From Lujinxingia vulgaris (GTDB taxonomy: Bacteria > Myxococcota_A > Bradymonadia > Bradymonadales > Bradymonadaceae): DNA of 64,000 nt. Positions 36,047 to 44,447 of the stretch are shown here, one piece after another. Numbering within the stretch: the stretch's first letter is position 1; the number at the start of each line of letters is the position of its first letter. Where the stretch lies: NCBI RefSeq assembly GCF_007997015.1, contig NZ_VOSM01000002.1, positions 744,001-808,000 of the forward strand. The letters run 5' to 3'. The notes below the pieces were generated by a model that saw only the letters and a list, made by a program, of their open reading frames with translations, was not told where the DNA came from and searched no databases. The position numbers and the translations under genes are program-made.

Positions 36047-38485
36047 ATGATCGGAACAGGCGTGTGGTTGGTGGCGCAGGTCGCGGATTACGTGGACCTT
36101 GCCGAGGGTGTGGGCTACGGCACCAGCCTCTCGTCCTGGATCGCGCTGGTGGGGGGCCTGGTGGTCGTGGGCGTGCTGGTCGGCGTGGTGTTTGCGGGGA
36201 TTCGCTGGGTGCGTGTGGCGATGAGCGCGAGCAGCAGCACGCCGGTGCAGATGCTGCCGCGTGAGACGCGGGAGCGGGTCGATAAGGCGATCGCATCGGG
36301 TGAGTTTGAGGTCGCCGGCGATCTTCTGACCCGGGCCGAGGCGCTCGATGAGGCGGCGGAGGCGTACTTTAAAGGGGGCGTGTTTTTGAAAGCGGCGCGC
36401 ACCTTTGAGCAGGCCGGGAGCCGACTTCAGGCGATCTATTGTTTTAAGCGTGCCGGCGACCATGAGCAGGCCGGCCGTGTGTATGAGCAGATGGGCGATG
36501 AGCGGGCGGCGGCCGCGGAGTACTTTCAGGCGGGGGCCTGGGAGCGAGCCGCGCAGCATTATGAGCGGGCCGAAGATATGCGTCGGGCCGCCGAAAACTA
36601 CGTGCGTGCGGGGCGCTGGCTGGAGGCGGCGCGGGCCTTTGATGCGGCGCAGCGCCCGGGGGATGCGGCTGAGTATTATGCGCGCCATGTGGAGCGGCAC
36701 CGCGCCGAGCAGGGCATTGATGCGGGAGCGCTTCCCGATGAGCTTCGGGAGCAGGCGCGCCGGGCTGGCGAGTTGTTTCGGGAGGCAGGCGAGCATCAAC
36801 GCGCCAGTGAGATTTTTCTGGCGGCGGGCTTTGCGGCGGAGGCCGCTGAGACGCTGCGCATCTCGGGCGACTTCACGCGGGCGGCGGAGCTGTTGATCGA
36901 GGCGCGTCAGCCGGAGCTCGCTGCGAAGTTTCTGGAGGAGGCCGGTGAGGCCAAGAGGGCCGCGCGTATGCGAGCGCAGGTGGCCCTGGCCGATGGCGAG
37001 CGTGGGGAGGCCGCGGCGCATCTTCGGGATGCCGGGGAGTACGGGCAGGCCGCCGAGCTTTTTGCCGAGGTCGGCAAGATGGAGCAGGCCGCCGAGCTCT
37101 ACGAGAAGATCGGCGACTTTGAGGAGGCGCTCAAACTTTACCTGGAGATCCCGCGTTTTGCGCATGCGGCGCGTTGCGCCGAGCAGGCCGGACAGCTGGC
37201 GCGGGCCGCCGAGTATTATCAGGAAGCCGGGGATGTGGAGGGGCAGCTCCGCGTGCTAGATCAGCAGGGCGACTACTTCCGGGTGGGGCGCCTGCGCTTT
37301 GAACATCGCATGTATGAGGAGGCCCTCGACGCGCTCTCGAAGATCGACTCACGCGACGCGATGTACAGCCGCAGCCTGGAGCTTCAGGGCGATGTGCTGC
37401 GCGCCCAGGGGCGCGCCGAGAAGGCCTATGGCAAGTACCGCGCCGCGCTGGGCAATCGCGAGGCCGGGCCGGCCACGCTGCCCTTGCTCTACAAGATGGG
37501 GCGCGCGCTGGAGGAGGAGCCCGATCTGGCCGGCGCGCTGGAGTGCTACAGCAAGGTGCTGGAGATCGAGCCCAACTTCGAAGATACGACGATGCGGGTG
37601 GGCGCGATTCGCAAGCGGATGCGACGCGGTACGCTGACCGGGCGCACCACCAGCGGGCTCTTTGGCGGGGGCGGAGCCGAGGGCGAAGAGACGCGGCGCT
37701 ATGAGATCCTTGAAGAGATCGCCCGCGGCGGGATGGGGATTGTTTATAAGGCGCGCGACACGGTGCTGGGGCGCGTGGTGGCGTTTAAGATTCTCGGCGA
37801 GAACCTGCGCGATAATGAGACCGCGGTGAAGTACTTTCTGCGCGAGGCGCGGGCCGCTGCGGCACTCTCCCACCCCAACATTGTGACGATCTACGACGCC
37901 GGTGAGCAGGATGGCGAGTATTATATGGCGATGGAGTTTGTGGAGGGGACCACGCTCAAGGAGCTCGTGCGCCGCACCGGGGCGCTCTCCGACGATAAGG
38001 TGCGCCACATTCTGCTCGGGTGCAGCCGCGCGCTGCATTATGCGCACGGAAAGGGGATCATTCACCGCGATATTAAGAGCGGCAATGTGATGACGACCCG
38101 CGACCGGGCGCTGAAGGTGATGGACTTTGGTCTGGCGAAGTTTTTGAAGGAGTATCAGAACAACCACACCCAGCAGGTGGGCACGCCTTTCTACATGTCG
38201 CCGGAGCAGATCATCGGCAAAGACATCGACTTTAGAAGTGATCTTTATAGCCTGGGTTGCACGATCTTTGAGTGTGCGACCGGCACAGTGCCCTTCTTTA
38301 AGGGCGACCTCAGCTACCATCACCTGCACACGCGCCCGCCCTCGCCGCGCTCGATCAACCCGGGGCTGAGCGAGGCGACGGACGCGATGATCTTGAAGTT
38401 GCTGGAGAAGGAGCCCGACCGGCGTTATCAGTCGGCCAAAGAGGTGATCGACGAGCTGAGCGCGGCGACGGCGGCGCGGGCCTGA
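36047..38485 (+). CDS. TPR-repeat Ser/Thr protein kinase with N-terminal transmembrane helix
   Basis: From the ATG at 36047 it has 812 residues. One transmembrane helix (about 31-53) is followed by roughly 450 residues of consecutive TPR-like helices rich in AAEYF/AAELYE motifs. A C-terminal kinase domain (about 550-805) has a Gly-rich loop (IARGGMGIVYKA), a VAFKIL Lys, HRDIKSGN, MDFGLAK, MSPEQ and an intact fold, so it should be active. TPRs placed between membrane and kinase are unusual; most bacterial kinases carry sensors beyond the membrane. The TPRs probably bind partner proteins in the cytoplasm. The upstream TPR-PEGA protein, 10 bases away, is the likely envelope partner. Confidence 0.93.
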   Translation: MIGTGVWLVAQVADYVDLAEGVGYGTSLSSWIALVGGLVVVGVLVGVVFAGIRWVRVAMSASSSTPVQMLPRETRERVDKAIASGEFEVAGDLLTRAEALDEAAEAYFKGGVFLKAARTFEQAGSRLQAIYCFKRAGDHEQAGRVYEQMGDERAAAAEYFQAGAWERAAQHYERAEDMRRAAENYVRAGRWLEAARAFDAAQRPGDAAEYYARHVERHRAEQGIDAGALPDELREQARRAGELFREAGEHQRASEIFLAAGFAAEAAETLRISGDFTRAAELLIEARQPELAAKFLEEAGEAKRAARMRAQVALADGERGEAAAHLRDAGEYGQAAELFAEVGKMEQAAELYEKIGDFEEALKLYLEIPRFAHAARCAEQAGQLARAAEYYQEAGDVEGQLRVLDQQGDYFRVGRLRFEHRMYEEALDALSKIDSRDAMYSRSLELQGDVLRAQGRAEKAYGKYRAALGNREAGPATLPLLYKMGRALEEEPDLAGALECYSKVLEIEPNFEDTTMRVGAIRKRMRRGTLTGRTTSGLFGGGGAEGEETRRYEILEEIARGGMGIVYKARDTVLGRVVAFKILGENLRDNETAVKYFLREARAAAALSHPNIVTIYDAGEQDGEYYMAMEFVEGTTLKELVRRTGALSDDKVRHILLGCSRALHYAHGKGIIHRDIKSGNVMTTRDRALKVMDFGLAKFLKEYQNNHTQQVGTPFYMSPEQIIGKDIDFRSDLYSLGCTIFECATGTVPFFKGDLSYHHLHTRPPSPRSINPGLSEATDAMILKLLEKEPDRRYQSAKEVIDELSAATAARA

Positions 38486-38496
38486 GGTTTTTTGAT

Positions 38497-39369
38497 TCAG
38501 CGCAGGGGGCGCATGTCGTCGCGCTGTTCCAGGGCGGGCATGGCGTCGCGGGCGCGCTCCTGCATGCGCCGCGAGGCGTCGGGGCGTCCCTGGCGCTCCA
38601 GGAAGGCCGCGTAGCGAAAAAGAAGGCCGGGCTGCTCGCCGATGCGCTCCAGGAGCTCCTCGAAGACCTCGGTGGCCTGTGAGGGGCGCTGGAGGTGCTC
38701 CAGGGCGTCGGTGAGGTTGAGGCCGACCTGGAGGTCGTCGGGGTGGGCCTCGTAGAGGGTGCTCAAGTAGGGGAGGGCTTCGCGGTGGCGGCCTTCGGAG
38801 AGGAGCAGGACGCCGAGTCGCAGGCCGGCCTGGCGGTCGCCTGGCGAGGCGGTCCAGAGCCAGAGGTAGTGGGCGATGGCATCTTCGGGGCGGCCGAGCT
38901 CCTCAAAGGCGCGGGCGGCGTCGCGGTGAAGCTGCGGATCGTCGGGGAGGAGCACAAGCGCCTCGGAGAGCAGCGGTTGCAGGCGATCGGCCGGTAGGGT
39001 GATGTTGCGGGCGATGGTCAGGGCCTGCTCAAGGTCGGCGCGACGCTGTGCGGTGGCAGGCTCCACGGCGGCGGCCTCTCGGAGCTGGGCGATGGCGTCT
39101 TCGGGGCGCTCGTCGGCCAGGGCCTGCTCGGCCAGGGCGCGGTGGGTGCTGGCGAGCAGGGTGAGGGCGTCGCGCTCGGAGGTGTCTGCCTCATCGAGGG
39201 CCAACTCCGCCAGCGCCCGGGCTTCGTCGGGGCGGTTGGCTTCAAGCGCGGTGCGGGCATCGGTCATATAGAGCTCACCGGGGCCGGGCTTGTGGGCGCA
39301 GGCCGAGGCGGTGATCAGGATTGCAAGAAGCGCTGCATCACGCAGGCCTCGCCAGATCTGGGGGGACAT
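38497..39369 (-). CDS. TPR-repeat lipoprotein
   Basis: The 290-residue protein has a signal sequence and lipobox (LITASAC). It is followed by an almost continuous TPR solenoid: A-x-ANRPDEARALAELAL, DERPEDAIAQLREAAAVEP, LGRPEDAIAHYLWL, EGRHREALPYLSTLYEAHP and others. It should be a periplasmic or outer-membrane scaffold. It converges on the TPR-kinase gene with 11 bases between and has no obvious operon partner. The partners are unknown. Confidence 0.82.
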   Translation of the reverse strand: MSPQIWRGLRDAALLAILITASACAHKPGPGELYMTDARTALEANRPDEARALAELALDEADTSERDALTLLASTHRALAEQALADERPEDAIAQLREAAAVEPATAQRRADLEQALTIARNITLPADRLQPLLSEALVLLPDDPQLHRDAARAFEELGRPEDAIAHYLWLWTASPGDRQAGLRLGVLLLSEGRHREALPYLSTLYEAHPDDLQVGLNLTDALEHLQRPSQATEVFEELLERIGEQPGLLFRYAAFLERQGRPDASRRMQERARDAMPALEQRDDMRPLR

Positions 39370-39446
39370 AGGTAGACTCCCGGGTCAGGGCGCGATGCGC
39401 GTCGGGGGCGCGGCGCCGTAAGGGCTTCACATCATCCTCGCTAACA

Positions 39447-40247
39447 TTGACGAGCGCTCTTTTGAAGATCTTCGATCCGCATATCCGAAGTCGCACCCAG
39501 AGCGACGCCGATCTTAAGAACCTGGCCTACTTCGGCACCGAACGCGTGGTGAGCTGTCTGTCGATGGGGCGAGTGCCGGAGCGGGCCGAGGAGCTGATCG
39601 CGGCGATGGAGGCGCATGGCAGCGCGGAGGTCCGCCGGCTGGAGCGCTGCGGGCTTGAAGCTGGCGCGGCGCTGGGGGTGTTGCCGGGGATGCGGCCGCG
39701 GCGGGCGCATTATGAAGTGTGGCGGCGACTTCCCGAACTTCTGGCGTTGCCCACGGTGGTGGCGCTCGGGGAGGTGGGGGTGTGGGAAGATGTGGCGTCG
39801 CAGTGGGAGCTTTTCGATCGTCAGGTGAAGATCGCGCGGGAGGCGGAGATCGAGGCCATCATCGTGACGCCGCCGCGCGATCTTCGGGTGACGTTGACCT
39901 ATAAGATGATGCAGCGTCTGGAGAAACTTCGGGTCGACCCGGCGCGGGTGCTGGTGATGCACGTCGACGAGAAGACGCTGGTCAACGTGGTGCAGAGCGG
40001 CTTCGGGGCGGGCGTGGCGGTGGGGGCCTCCACCCTGGATCCGCGCCGCGCAGCCCGGGTGGTGCGCGACGCGATTGAGACGCTGGGCTCCTATGAGCGC
40101 ATCGCGCTGAGCTCGGCGTTGCGGGTGGGCGGGGCCGATCTGCTGGCGATCCCGAAGACGGTGGAGGCGCTCGGCGCGCTGGGTTCAGGGGATGGCGAGG
40201 TCGAGGCGCTGGTCGGCGGCAACGCCCGCGCGATCATCGACGGCTGA
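39447..40247 (+). CDS. TatD-like metal-dependent TIM-barrel hydrolase
   Basis: The 266-residue protein starts DPHIRSRTQSDADLKNLAYFG, a DxH metal motif at the end of strand 1. It continues with GEVGVWED (strand-4 Glu), VLVMHVDEKT (His) and a C-terminal ALSSALRVGGADLLAIPKTVEAL. These fit the TatD/amidohydrolase-like branch known for nucleases and uncharacterised hydrolases. The final Asp usual in TatD is not evident. The start is TTG (39447) or TTG at 39462; no ATG is available. The last 63 bases overlap the convergent PAP2 gene. Confidence 0.75.
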   Translation: MTSALLKIFDPHIRSRTQSDADLKNLAYFGTERVVSCLSMGRVPERAEELIAAMEAHGSAEVRRLERCGLEAGAALGVLPGMRPRRAHYEVWRRLPELLALPTVVALGEVGVWEDVASQWELFDRQVKIAREAEIEAIIVTPPRDLRVTLTYKMMQRLEKLRVDPARVLVMHVDEKTLVNVVQSGFGAGVAVGASTLDPRRAARVVRDAIETLGSYERIALSSALRVGGADLLAIPKTVEALGALGSGDGEVEALVGGNARAIIDG

Positions 40248-41231
40248 TTGAGCCTGTTCTTCGGCGGGCTCTGGCGAGGGGCTCGGGGCCACATCGAGCG
40301 CAAGACCCCGGCGAGTGCGGGGGATACCGCGGCCGTCAAAGCGGGTGTTGTAGACCAGGGCGGAGATCAGCGTGCCCACCGCCGCGCCGACGACCACGTC
40401 GGAGAGGAAGTGTTTCTGGTCGTAGAGGCGGCTCACCGCCACGGTGGTCGCCGCGCCGTAGAGCAGGGTGTAGGGCAGCGCGCGACCGAGCAAAAAACGC
40501 TCGGTCGGTTCGGCGTCGGCCAGCACGCGGTGGTAGAGCCCGTCGCTGATGTCGCGGGCCAGAAAGGTCGCCGCCGCGAAGCTCAATGAGGCGTGGCCCG
40601 AGAAGAACGAGAGGTAGTCTTCACCGCCGTGCCAGCCGTAGGCGCGCCGCTCCAGGGCCACATAGGGGCGCGCGCGGCCGACGAAGAACTTGGCAGCGTT
40701 GGTCAAAAGCGCCGTCCAGGTAAAACTCTCCAGATAGGCCATCGTGGAGTGCAGGTGGGAGGGGCCCTGCCAGGGGTAGAGGTTTTGGCCGGTGAGGCCC
40801 GTCCAGGTGGCGCCCAGCCCGTAGTAGAGCACCGGGAGCGCGCTGAGGGCGTAACCCCCGTAGTCGGGGATTCCGCCCAGGAAGGGCGCGCCGCTCTCCA
40901 GATCGCCGTGGAAGTTCGAGGCGACCCGGTAGTCGAGGCTTCCCGGGGTGGGGGCGCCCATCGCCGGGACCGGGGCGGCAAAAAGCTTGCCGCCGAAGAC
41001 GGTGATGACCGCCGAGGTGGGAAAGAGCACACCGATGGTGCCCAGCGCCACCGGGGAGTAGGTCTGGGTGAGGGGGACCGACTCCGGCACGTAGCCTGTG
41101 GGTCGCGCTAAGGCTTGAGTGGTTGGCGCCCGGTCGGGCGCGGGCTCTTGCGCGAGGGTGAGCGCAGGTGAGCTGAAGACGACGAGAAGCGCCATGAAAA
41201 AGGCGCTCAGATGGGGGCGTGTGAGGTTCAT
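40185..41231 (-). CDS. PAP2-family membrane-associated phosphatase, exported
   Basis: The 348-residue protein has a cleavable-looking signal (LVVFSSPALTLAQ) and the three PAP2 motifs: Lys181-x6-Arg188-Pro189 (KFFVGRARP), SGH at 211-213, and Ser267-Arg268-x5-His274-x3-Asp278. These are the active site of lipid phosphatases acting on phosphatidic acid, undecaprenyl-PP or lipid A. Hydrophobic segments (about 130-180, 250-295) place it in or at a membrane. The Pro/Glu-rich C-terminal ~40 residues are outside the domain. Its 3' end overlaps the convergent TatD-like gene by 63 bases. The substrate is unknown. Confidence 0.9.
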   Translation of the reverse strand: MNLTRPHLSAFFMALLVVFSSPALTLAQEPAPDRAPTTQALARPTGYVPESVPLTQTYSPVALGTIGVLFPTSAVITVFGGKLFAAPVPAMGAPTPGSLDYRVASNFHGDLESGAPFLGGIPDYGGYALSALPVLYYGLGATWTGLTGQNLYPWQGPSHLHSTMAYLESFTWTALLTNAAKFFVGRARPYVALERRAYGWHGGEDYLSFFSGHASLSFAAATFLARDISDGLYHRVLADAEPTERFLLGRALPYTLLYGAATTVAVSRLYDQKHFLSDVVVGAAVGTLISALVYNTRFDGRGIPRTRRGLALDVAPSPSPEPAEEQAQSAVDDRAGVAADQRLDLAIP

Positions 41232-41436
41232 GGTTCGACTGCGATGAAGATGTCTGCGTGGCGGGTGATGAGCTCAGAATAGAGGCGGGTGCGATTGCCT
41301 GCGAGCGTGAAGGCCGCCTATAAGGGGGCGCGTCATGAGGTGGGCGGTTGCAGCTGCGTCCGTCGTCAGCAGCGTGTCTTGCACGCCTCAATGGTGTGTC
41401 GTTTTCGGTTGGAAAGTTCAAGAAAAGCAGGTGGTT

Positions 41437-42300
41437 GTGGCTGATACATCGCAGAAGCATCCTTCGCAAGCGCTGACGCCGGGCGATCTCTTACGTTCGT
41501 TTGGGCAGCGCACCAAGAAGCAGTTCGGGCAGCATTTTCTGGTGGACCCGAGCATTCTTCAGGAGATCGTGCGTTGTGCGGGGCTCAAGCCCGGCGACGC
41601 GGTGATCGAGATCGGGCCCGGCTGCGGCACGCTCACCCTGACGATGTTGCAGGCGGGGGCGACGGTGGACTCGATCGAGATCGACCGCGACGCGGTGGAG
41701 TTTCTGCAGGAGGCGCTGCCGCAGGAGTGGGGCTTTACGCTGCACCCGGGCGATGCGCTGAAGACCGATATGGCGGCGATCGTGGGCAGTCGCCCCGGGC
41801 CCTGGAAGGCGGTGGCGAACCTCCCCTACAACGTGGGCACCGAGGTGACGTTTCGGCTCTTTGAGCTGCGCGAGACGATCGGCTCCATGACCCTGATGTA
41901 CCAGCGGGAGGTGGCGCGGCGCATGGTCGCAAAGGCGGGTGATGACGACTACGGCGCGCTGAGTCTGATGGTGGAGCTTTATGCCGATGCCGAGATCGTG
42001 ATGAGCCTTCCGCCGGGGGCCTTTGTGCCGCCGCCGAAGGTGCATAGCGCAGTGGTGAACTTTAAGATGTTGCCGAAGACGCGCATTGAGGATGAGGAGC
42101 GACGTGCGTTTTTTGAGCGCGTGGTGAAGTCGGCGTTTCAGGCGCGTCGCAAGACCCTGCCCAACGGGCTTAAGGCTCTAAAACTCCCCAAAGATCAGGT
42201 CGTGGCGGCGATCGAGTCGGCCGGGCTCTCGCCGAAGGTGCGGCCGGAGCGGGTGGGATTTGAGGCGTTTCTGGCGGTGGCCGACGCGCTCAGGGGCTGA
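41437..42300 (+). CDS. rsmA: 16S rRNA dimethyladenosine transferase RsmA (KsgA)
   Basis: Methylates the two adjacent adenosines near the 3' end of 16S rRNA, a late step in 30S assembly. It shows KKQFGQHFLVDPS, the SAM-binding VIEIGPGCGTLT, the acidic EIDRD, the target-binding NLPYNV, and the FVPPPKVHSAVV segment. I chose the GTG at 41437 because it gives the usual ~20 residues before the QHFL motif. An ATG at 41335 with an AAGGGGG upstream would add 34 residues (hydrophobic, with Cys) that are not typical of the family. Its 3' end is near a 20-base tandem duplication. Confidence 0.93.
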   Translation: MADTSQKHPSQALTPGDLLRSFGQRTKKQFGQHFLVDPSILQEIVRCAGLKPGDAVIEIGPGCGTLTLTMLQAGATVDSIEIDRDAVEFLQEALPQEWGFTLHPGDALKTDMAAIVGSRPGPWKAVANLPYNVGTEVTFRLFELRETIGSMTLMYQREVARRMVAKAGDDDYGALSLMVELYADAEIVMSLPPGAFVPPPKVHSAVVNFKMLPKTRIEDEERRAFFERVVKSAFQARRKTLPNGLKALKLPKDQVVAAIESAGLSPKVRPERVGFEAFLAVADALRG

Positions 42301-42348
42301 GCGGGGCGCTCTTACGCGTTGCGGGGCGCTTTTACGCGTTGCGGGGCG
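42301..42348. repeat. Tandem 20-base duplication at the rsmA/metallopeptidase-like gene junction
   Basis: Two copies of a 20-mer (GCGGGGCGCTYTTACGCGTT), differing at one base, at 42301-42320 and 42321-42340, plus 8 bases of a third. The second copy contains the stop of the minus-strand gene (42332-42334). Confidence 0.85.
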
Positions 42349-42814
42349 GGATCGTGCGGTGAAGGTGGGGCGGGAGGAAGGTCTCGGCGCGGCGGGCTTC
42401 AACCTCATAGGAGATGTTGAGGTAGGCCTGGCGGTCGCCCAGGCCGGCGAGCAGGCCGCCGGCGTATTCGCTGAGGTAGCGGGCCAGAAAGGCGGCGGAG
42501 CCGTCGCGCAGGTATTGCACGACGTGGGCCATCTCGTGGGTGACAAGGTAGAGGGGAAGGCGAAGATCGTCGGAGAAGATGCGCTGGCGGATGTAGATGC
42601 GATCGCGCAGGGCGATGCCGGCGGCGTTGCGGCGCAGCGCGGCATGGGCGACCAGGTCGCGGGGGCCGTAGAGGGCGGGGCGATCGTCGGGGTAGGCGAT
42701 GAGGCGCGCGATGTTGGCGGCGCGCTCGACCATCGGGGCCGGCCCCACGCCGGCGTTGATGAGCGCCTCGATGACCAGGGGGCGCTCTTCATCGAGCAGG
42801 GGGCGCGAGTTCAT
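42332..42814 (-). CDS. HExxH-containing protein (DUF4157-like putative metallopeptidase)
   Basis: The 160-residue protein has VTHEMAHVVQYL, i.e. His93-Glu94-x-x-His97, in the context typical of DUF4157, found in toxins and uncharacterised peptidases. Upstream is a PLYL strand and a DRIYIRQRIFSDDLRL segment, and the domain fills most of the protein; no signal peptide is seen. The ATG overlaps the stop of the matrixin gene by 4 bases, so it is translationally coupled as third in the operon. Catalysis is inferred from the motif only. Confidence 0.7.
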   Translation of the reverse strand: MNSRPLLDEERPLVIEALINAGVGPAPMVERAANIARLIAYPDDRPALYGPRDLVAHAALRRNAAGIALRDRIYIRQRIFSDDLRLPLYLVTHEMAHVVQYLRDGSAAFLARYLSEYAGGLLAGLGDRQAYLNISYEVEARRAETFLPPHLHRTIPPRNA

Positions 42815-43710
42815 CTGCGGGCCCGGCGGCGGCGCCAGATCAAGCCCAGGGCAAAGAGCGCGCCGGCGAAAAGGGCGCTGTGGTCGGGCTGGTCAGGAGC
42901 GACCAGCGAGCAGATGCCGCCCTGCTGTTCAGGTTGTGAGGGCGGGGTCACGTCGGGGGTACCCAGGGGGTAAATTGTGCACAACCCCTCAATGTCGCCG
43001 GGGTGCAGATCGCGTTTTTCGATCTCGCCCTCGCGGGCGGTGGCGTACATGGTGGTGTCGGGGTTGGGGGCGTGATCCAGCCCCAGGAAGTGGCCGACTT
43101 CGTGGGTGAGGGTGTTGCGGAGATCCATGGTGCCGGCTTCGCCGTTCTCGCTGTTGGTGAAGACGTAGTCGGCGCCGTTCATCTCTATGTCGGCATCGAG
43201 GATCTGACCGTCGGTCATCCGGTAGGTCACCGTGGTGAGTGCGATGGCCTGCCCGTTTCTTGTCGGCCAGGACTCATCCTGAAAGACGAAGACGTTGAGA
43301 TTGTCGACCGGTGGCGTGTCGTCAAAGCCGGCCTGGAACACCGTCGTGCCCTGGTATTCCAGAGTAAACTCGGAGCAGTCGGGCGCGTTCCACGCATCGA
43401 AAGCGCTGACAATATCCTGTTCGAGCTCTGCCGGGATCGTGTTTTGGTCAGGGTGCAGGTTCGGCGAGCCCACCTCGTTAATGTGGTAGGGAACGGTGAG
43501 GGAGGGCCATACGACGGGGATTTGCGGGTAGCCATTGCAGGGAAGCCCCAGATCCGGCTCGCAGGTCATGGTGCGGCGGAAGTTGTTGCTGAGCGGGACC
43601 TCTTCTTCGACGAGGGGCTCCTCTTCCCAGGCCTCTTCGTGGGTGCAGGCGGGCAGGGCGATGGCGAGCAGGCCCAGCAGGGCGATGTGACGCGAATAAG
43701 GCATGATCAT
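42811..43710 (-). CDS. Matrixin-like zinc metalloprotease lipoprotein with MYXO-CTERM-like tail
   Basis: The 299-residue protein begins with a signal and lipobox (IALPAC). The metzincin zinc motif HEVGHFLGLDH (His203, Glu204, His207, His213) is followed by a Met-turn (TTMYA), so it should be an active extracellular peptidase. A short variable part leads to a C-terminal Cys-containing patch, a hydrophobic helix (ALFAGALFALGLIW) and an Arg-rich end. That pattern resembles the MYXO-CTERM sorting signal. A lipobox and such a tail on one protein is unusual. It is coupled 1 base after the upstream exported protein (TGATG) and overlaps the downstream gene by 4 bases. Confidence 0.88.
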   Translation of the reverse strand: MIMPYSRHIALLGLLAIALPACTHEEAWEEEPLVEEEVPLSNNFRRTMTCEPDLGLPCNGYPQIPVVWPSLTVPYHINEVGSPNLHPDQNTIPAELEQDIVSAFDAWNAPDCSEFTLEYQGTTVFQAGFDDTPPVDNLNVFVFQDESWPTRNGQAIALTTVTYRMTDGQILDADIEMNGADYVFTNSENGEAGTMDLRNTLTHEVGHFLGLDHAPNPDTTMYATAREGEIEKRDLHPGDIEGLCTIYPLGTPDVTPPSQPEQQGGICSLVAPDQPDHSALFAGALFALGLIWRRRRARR

Positions 43711-44324
43711 CAGCGCGTCTCCCGGGGCTGGACATCGTCGGCGATGGCGCGGATGCGCGCCTTAAAACGAGTGAGCTCGTGGGCCTGCGTGTGCAGCTCG
43801 GCCGGGGCGACGCTTCGCAACCCGGAGGTTTGCGCGGAGGGTTGCACGCGCTCGCGGACGACGAGGTTGAGGTTGTTAACCTGGGGGACGGCGAACTCGG
43901 TGGCGTTGTCGGGGCCCAGCGCGATGCGGAAGAAGCCCTGCGCAAGCCCGGTGACCGAGGCGGGGCGTTGGACGACGTCGCCGCTTAAGAATAGCACACC
44001 TTGATCGGCGACCTGAAAGACGGGCATGCCCGGGACGCGGGTGCCGATGTCGCCGTGAACCCCGCCCAGCTGGCGGATGGTGATGGTGCGTGCGGCGGGG
44101 CCTTTGAGGGTCTCGCTGACCTTAAGGGTGATGGTGGAGACGACGCGGCCCCGCGCATCGAGATCGGTGGTGATCTCATCGACCTCGGCGACGACCACTG
44201 CGTCGGAGCGCACCACGAGCTCCTCGAGGTCCATGCGCGGCAGCGTGGCCGCCGAGGCGCTTGTTGCAAGGAGGCTGAGCGCAAGAATCAGCAATGTGAA
44301 GAGCGCGAAGGGAGGTTTAAACAT
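43710..44324 (-). CDS. Exported protein of unknown function, first gene of metallopeptidase operon
   Basis: From the ATG at 44324 (GAGGT upstream) the protein has 204 residues with a strong signal peptide (ALFTLLILALSLLATSASA). Hydrophobic beta strands such as DLEELVVRSDAVVVAEVDEI and the pair TITLKVSETLKGP / TITIRQLGG follow. I know similar beta-rich exported proteins beside matrixins in Myxococcota only as uncharacterised. Its stop overlaps the protease start, so a role as inhibitor, chaperone or substrate adaptor is suggested, but nothing shows which. Confidence 0.7.
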   Translation of the reverse strand: MFKPPFALFTLLILALSLLATSASAATLPRMDLEELVVRSDAVVVAEVDEITTDLDARGRVVSTITLKVSETLKGPAARTITIRQLGGVHGDIGTRVPGMPVFQVADQGVLFLSGDVVQRPASVTGLAQGFFRIALGPDNATEFAVPQVNNLNLVVRERVQPSAQTSGLRSVAPAELHTQAHELTRFKARIRAIADDVQPRETR

Positions 44325-44447
44325 CGTGACCTCGCAGGCTGTACGGGGCGAGTCTGGCGAGCGCCGGAGCACACGTTTTAGAACCACGCCCGCGCGCCTG
44401 GCATTCTCAAGAAGATAATCAGGAGGGCCCCGCTGGCGAGCGCGGGC

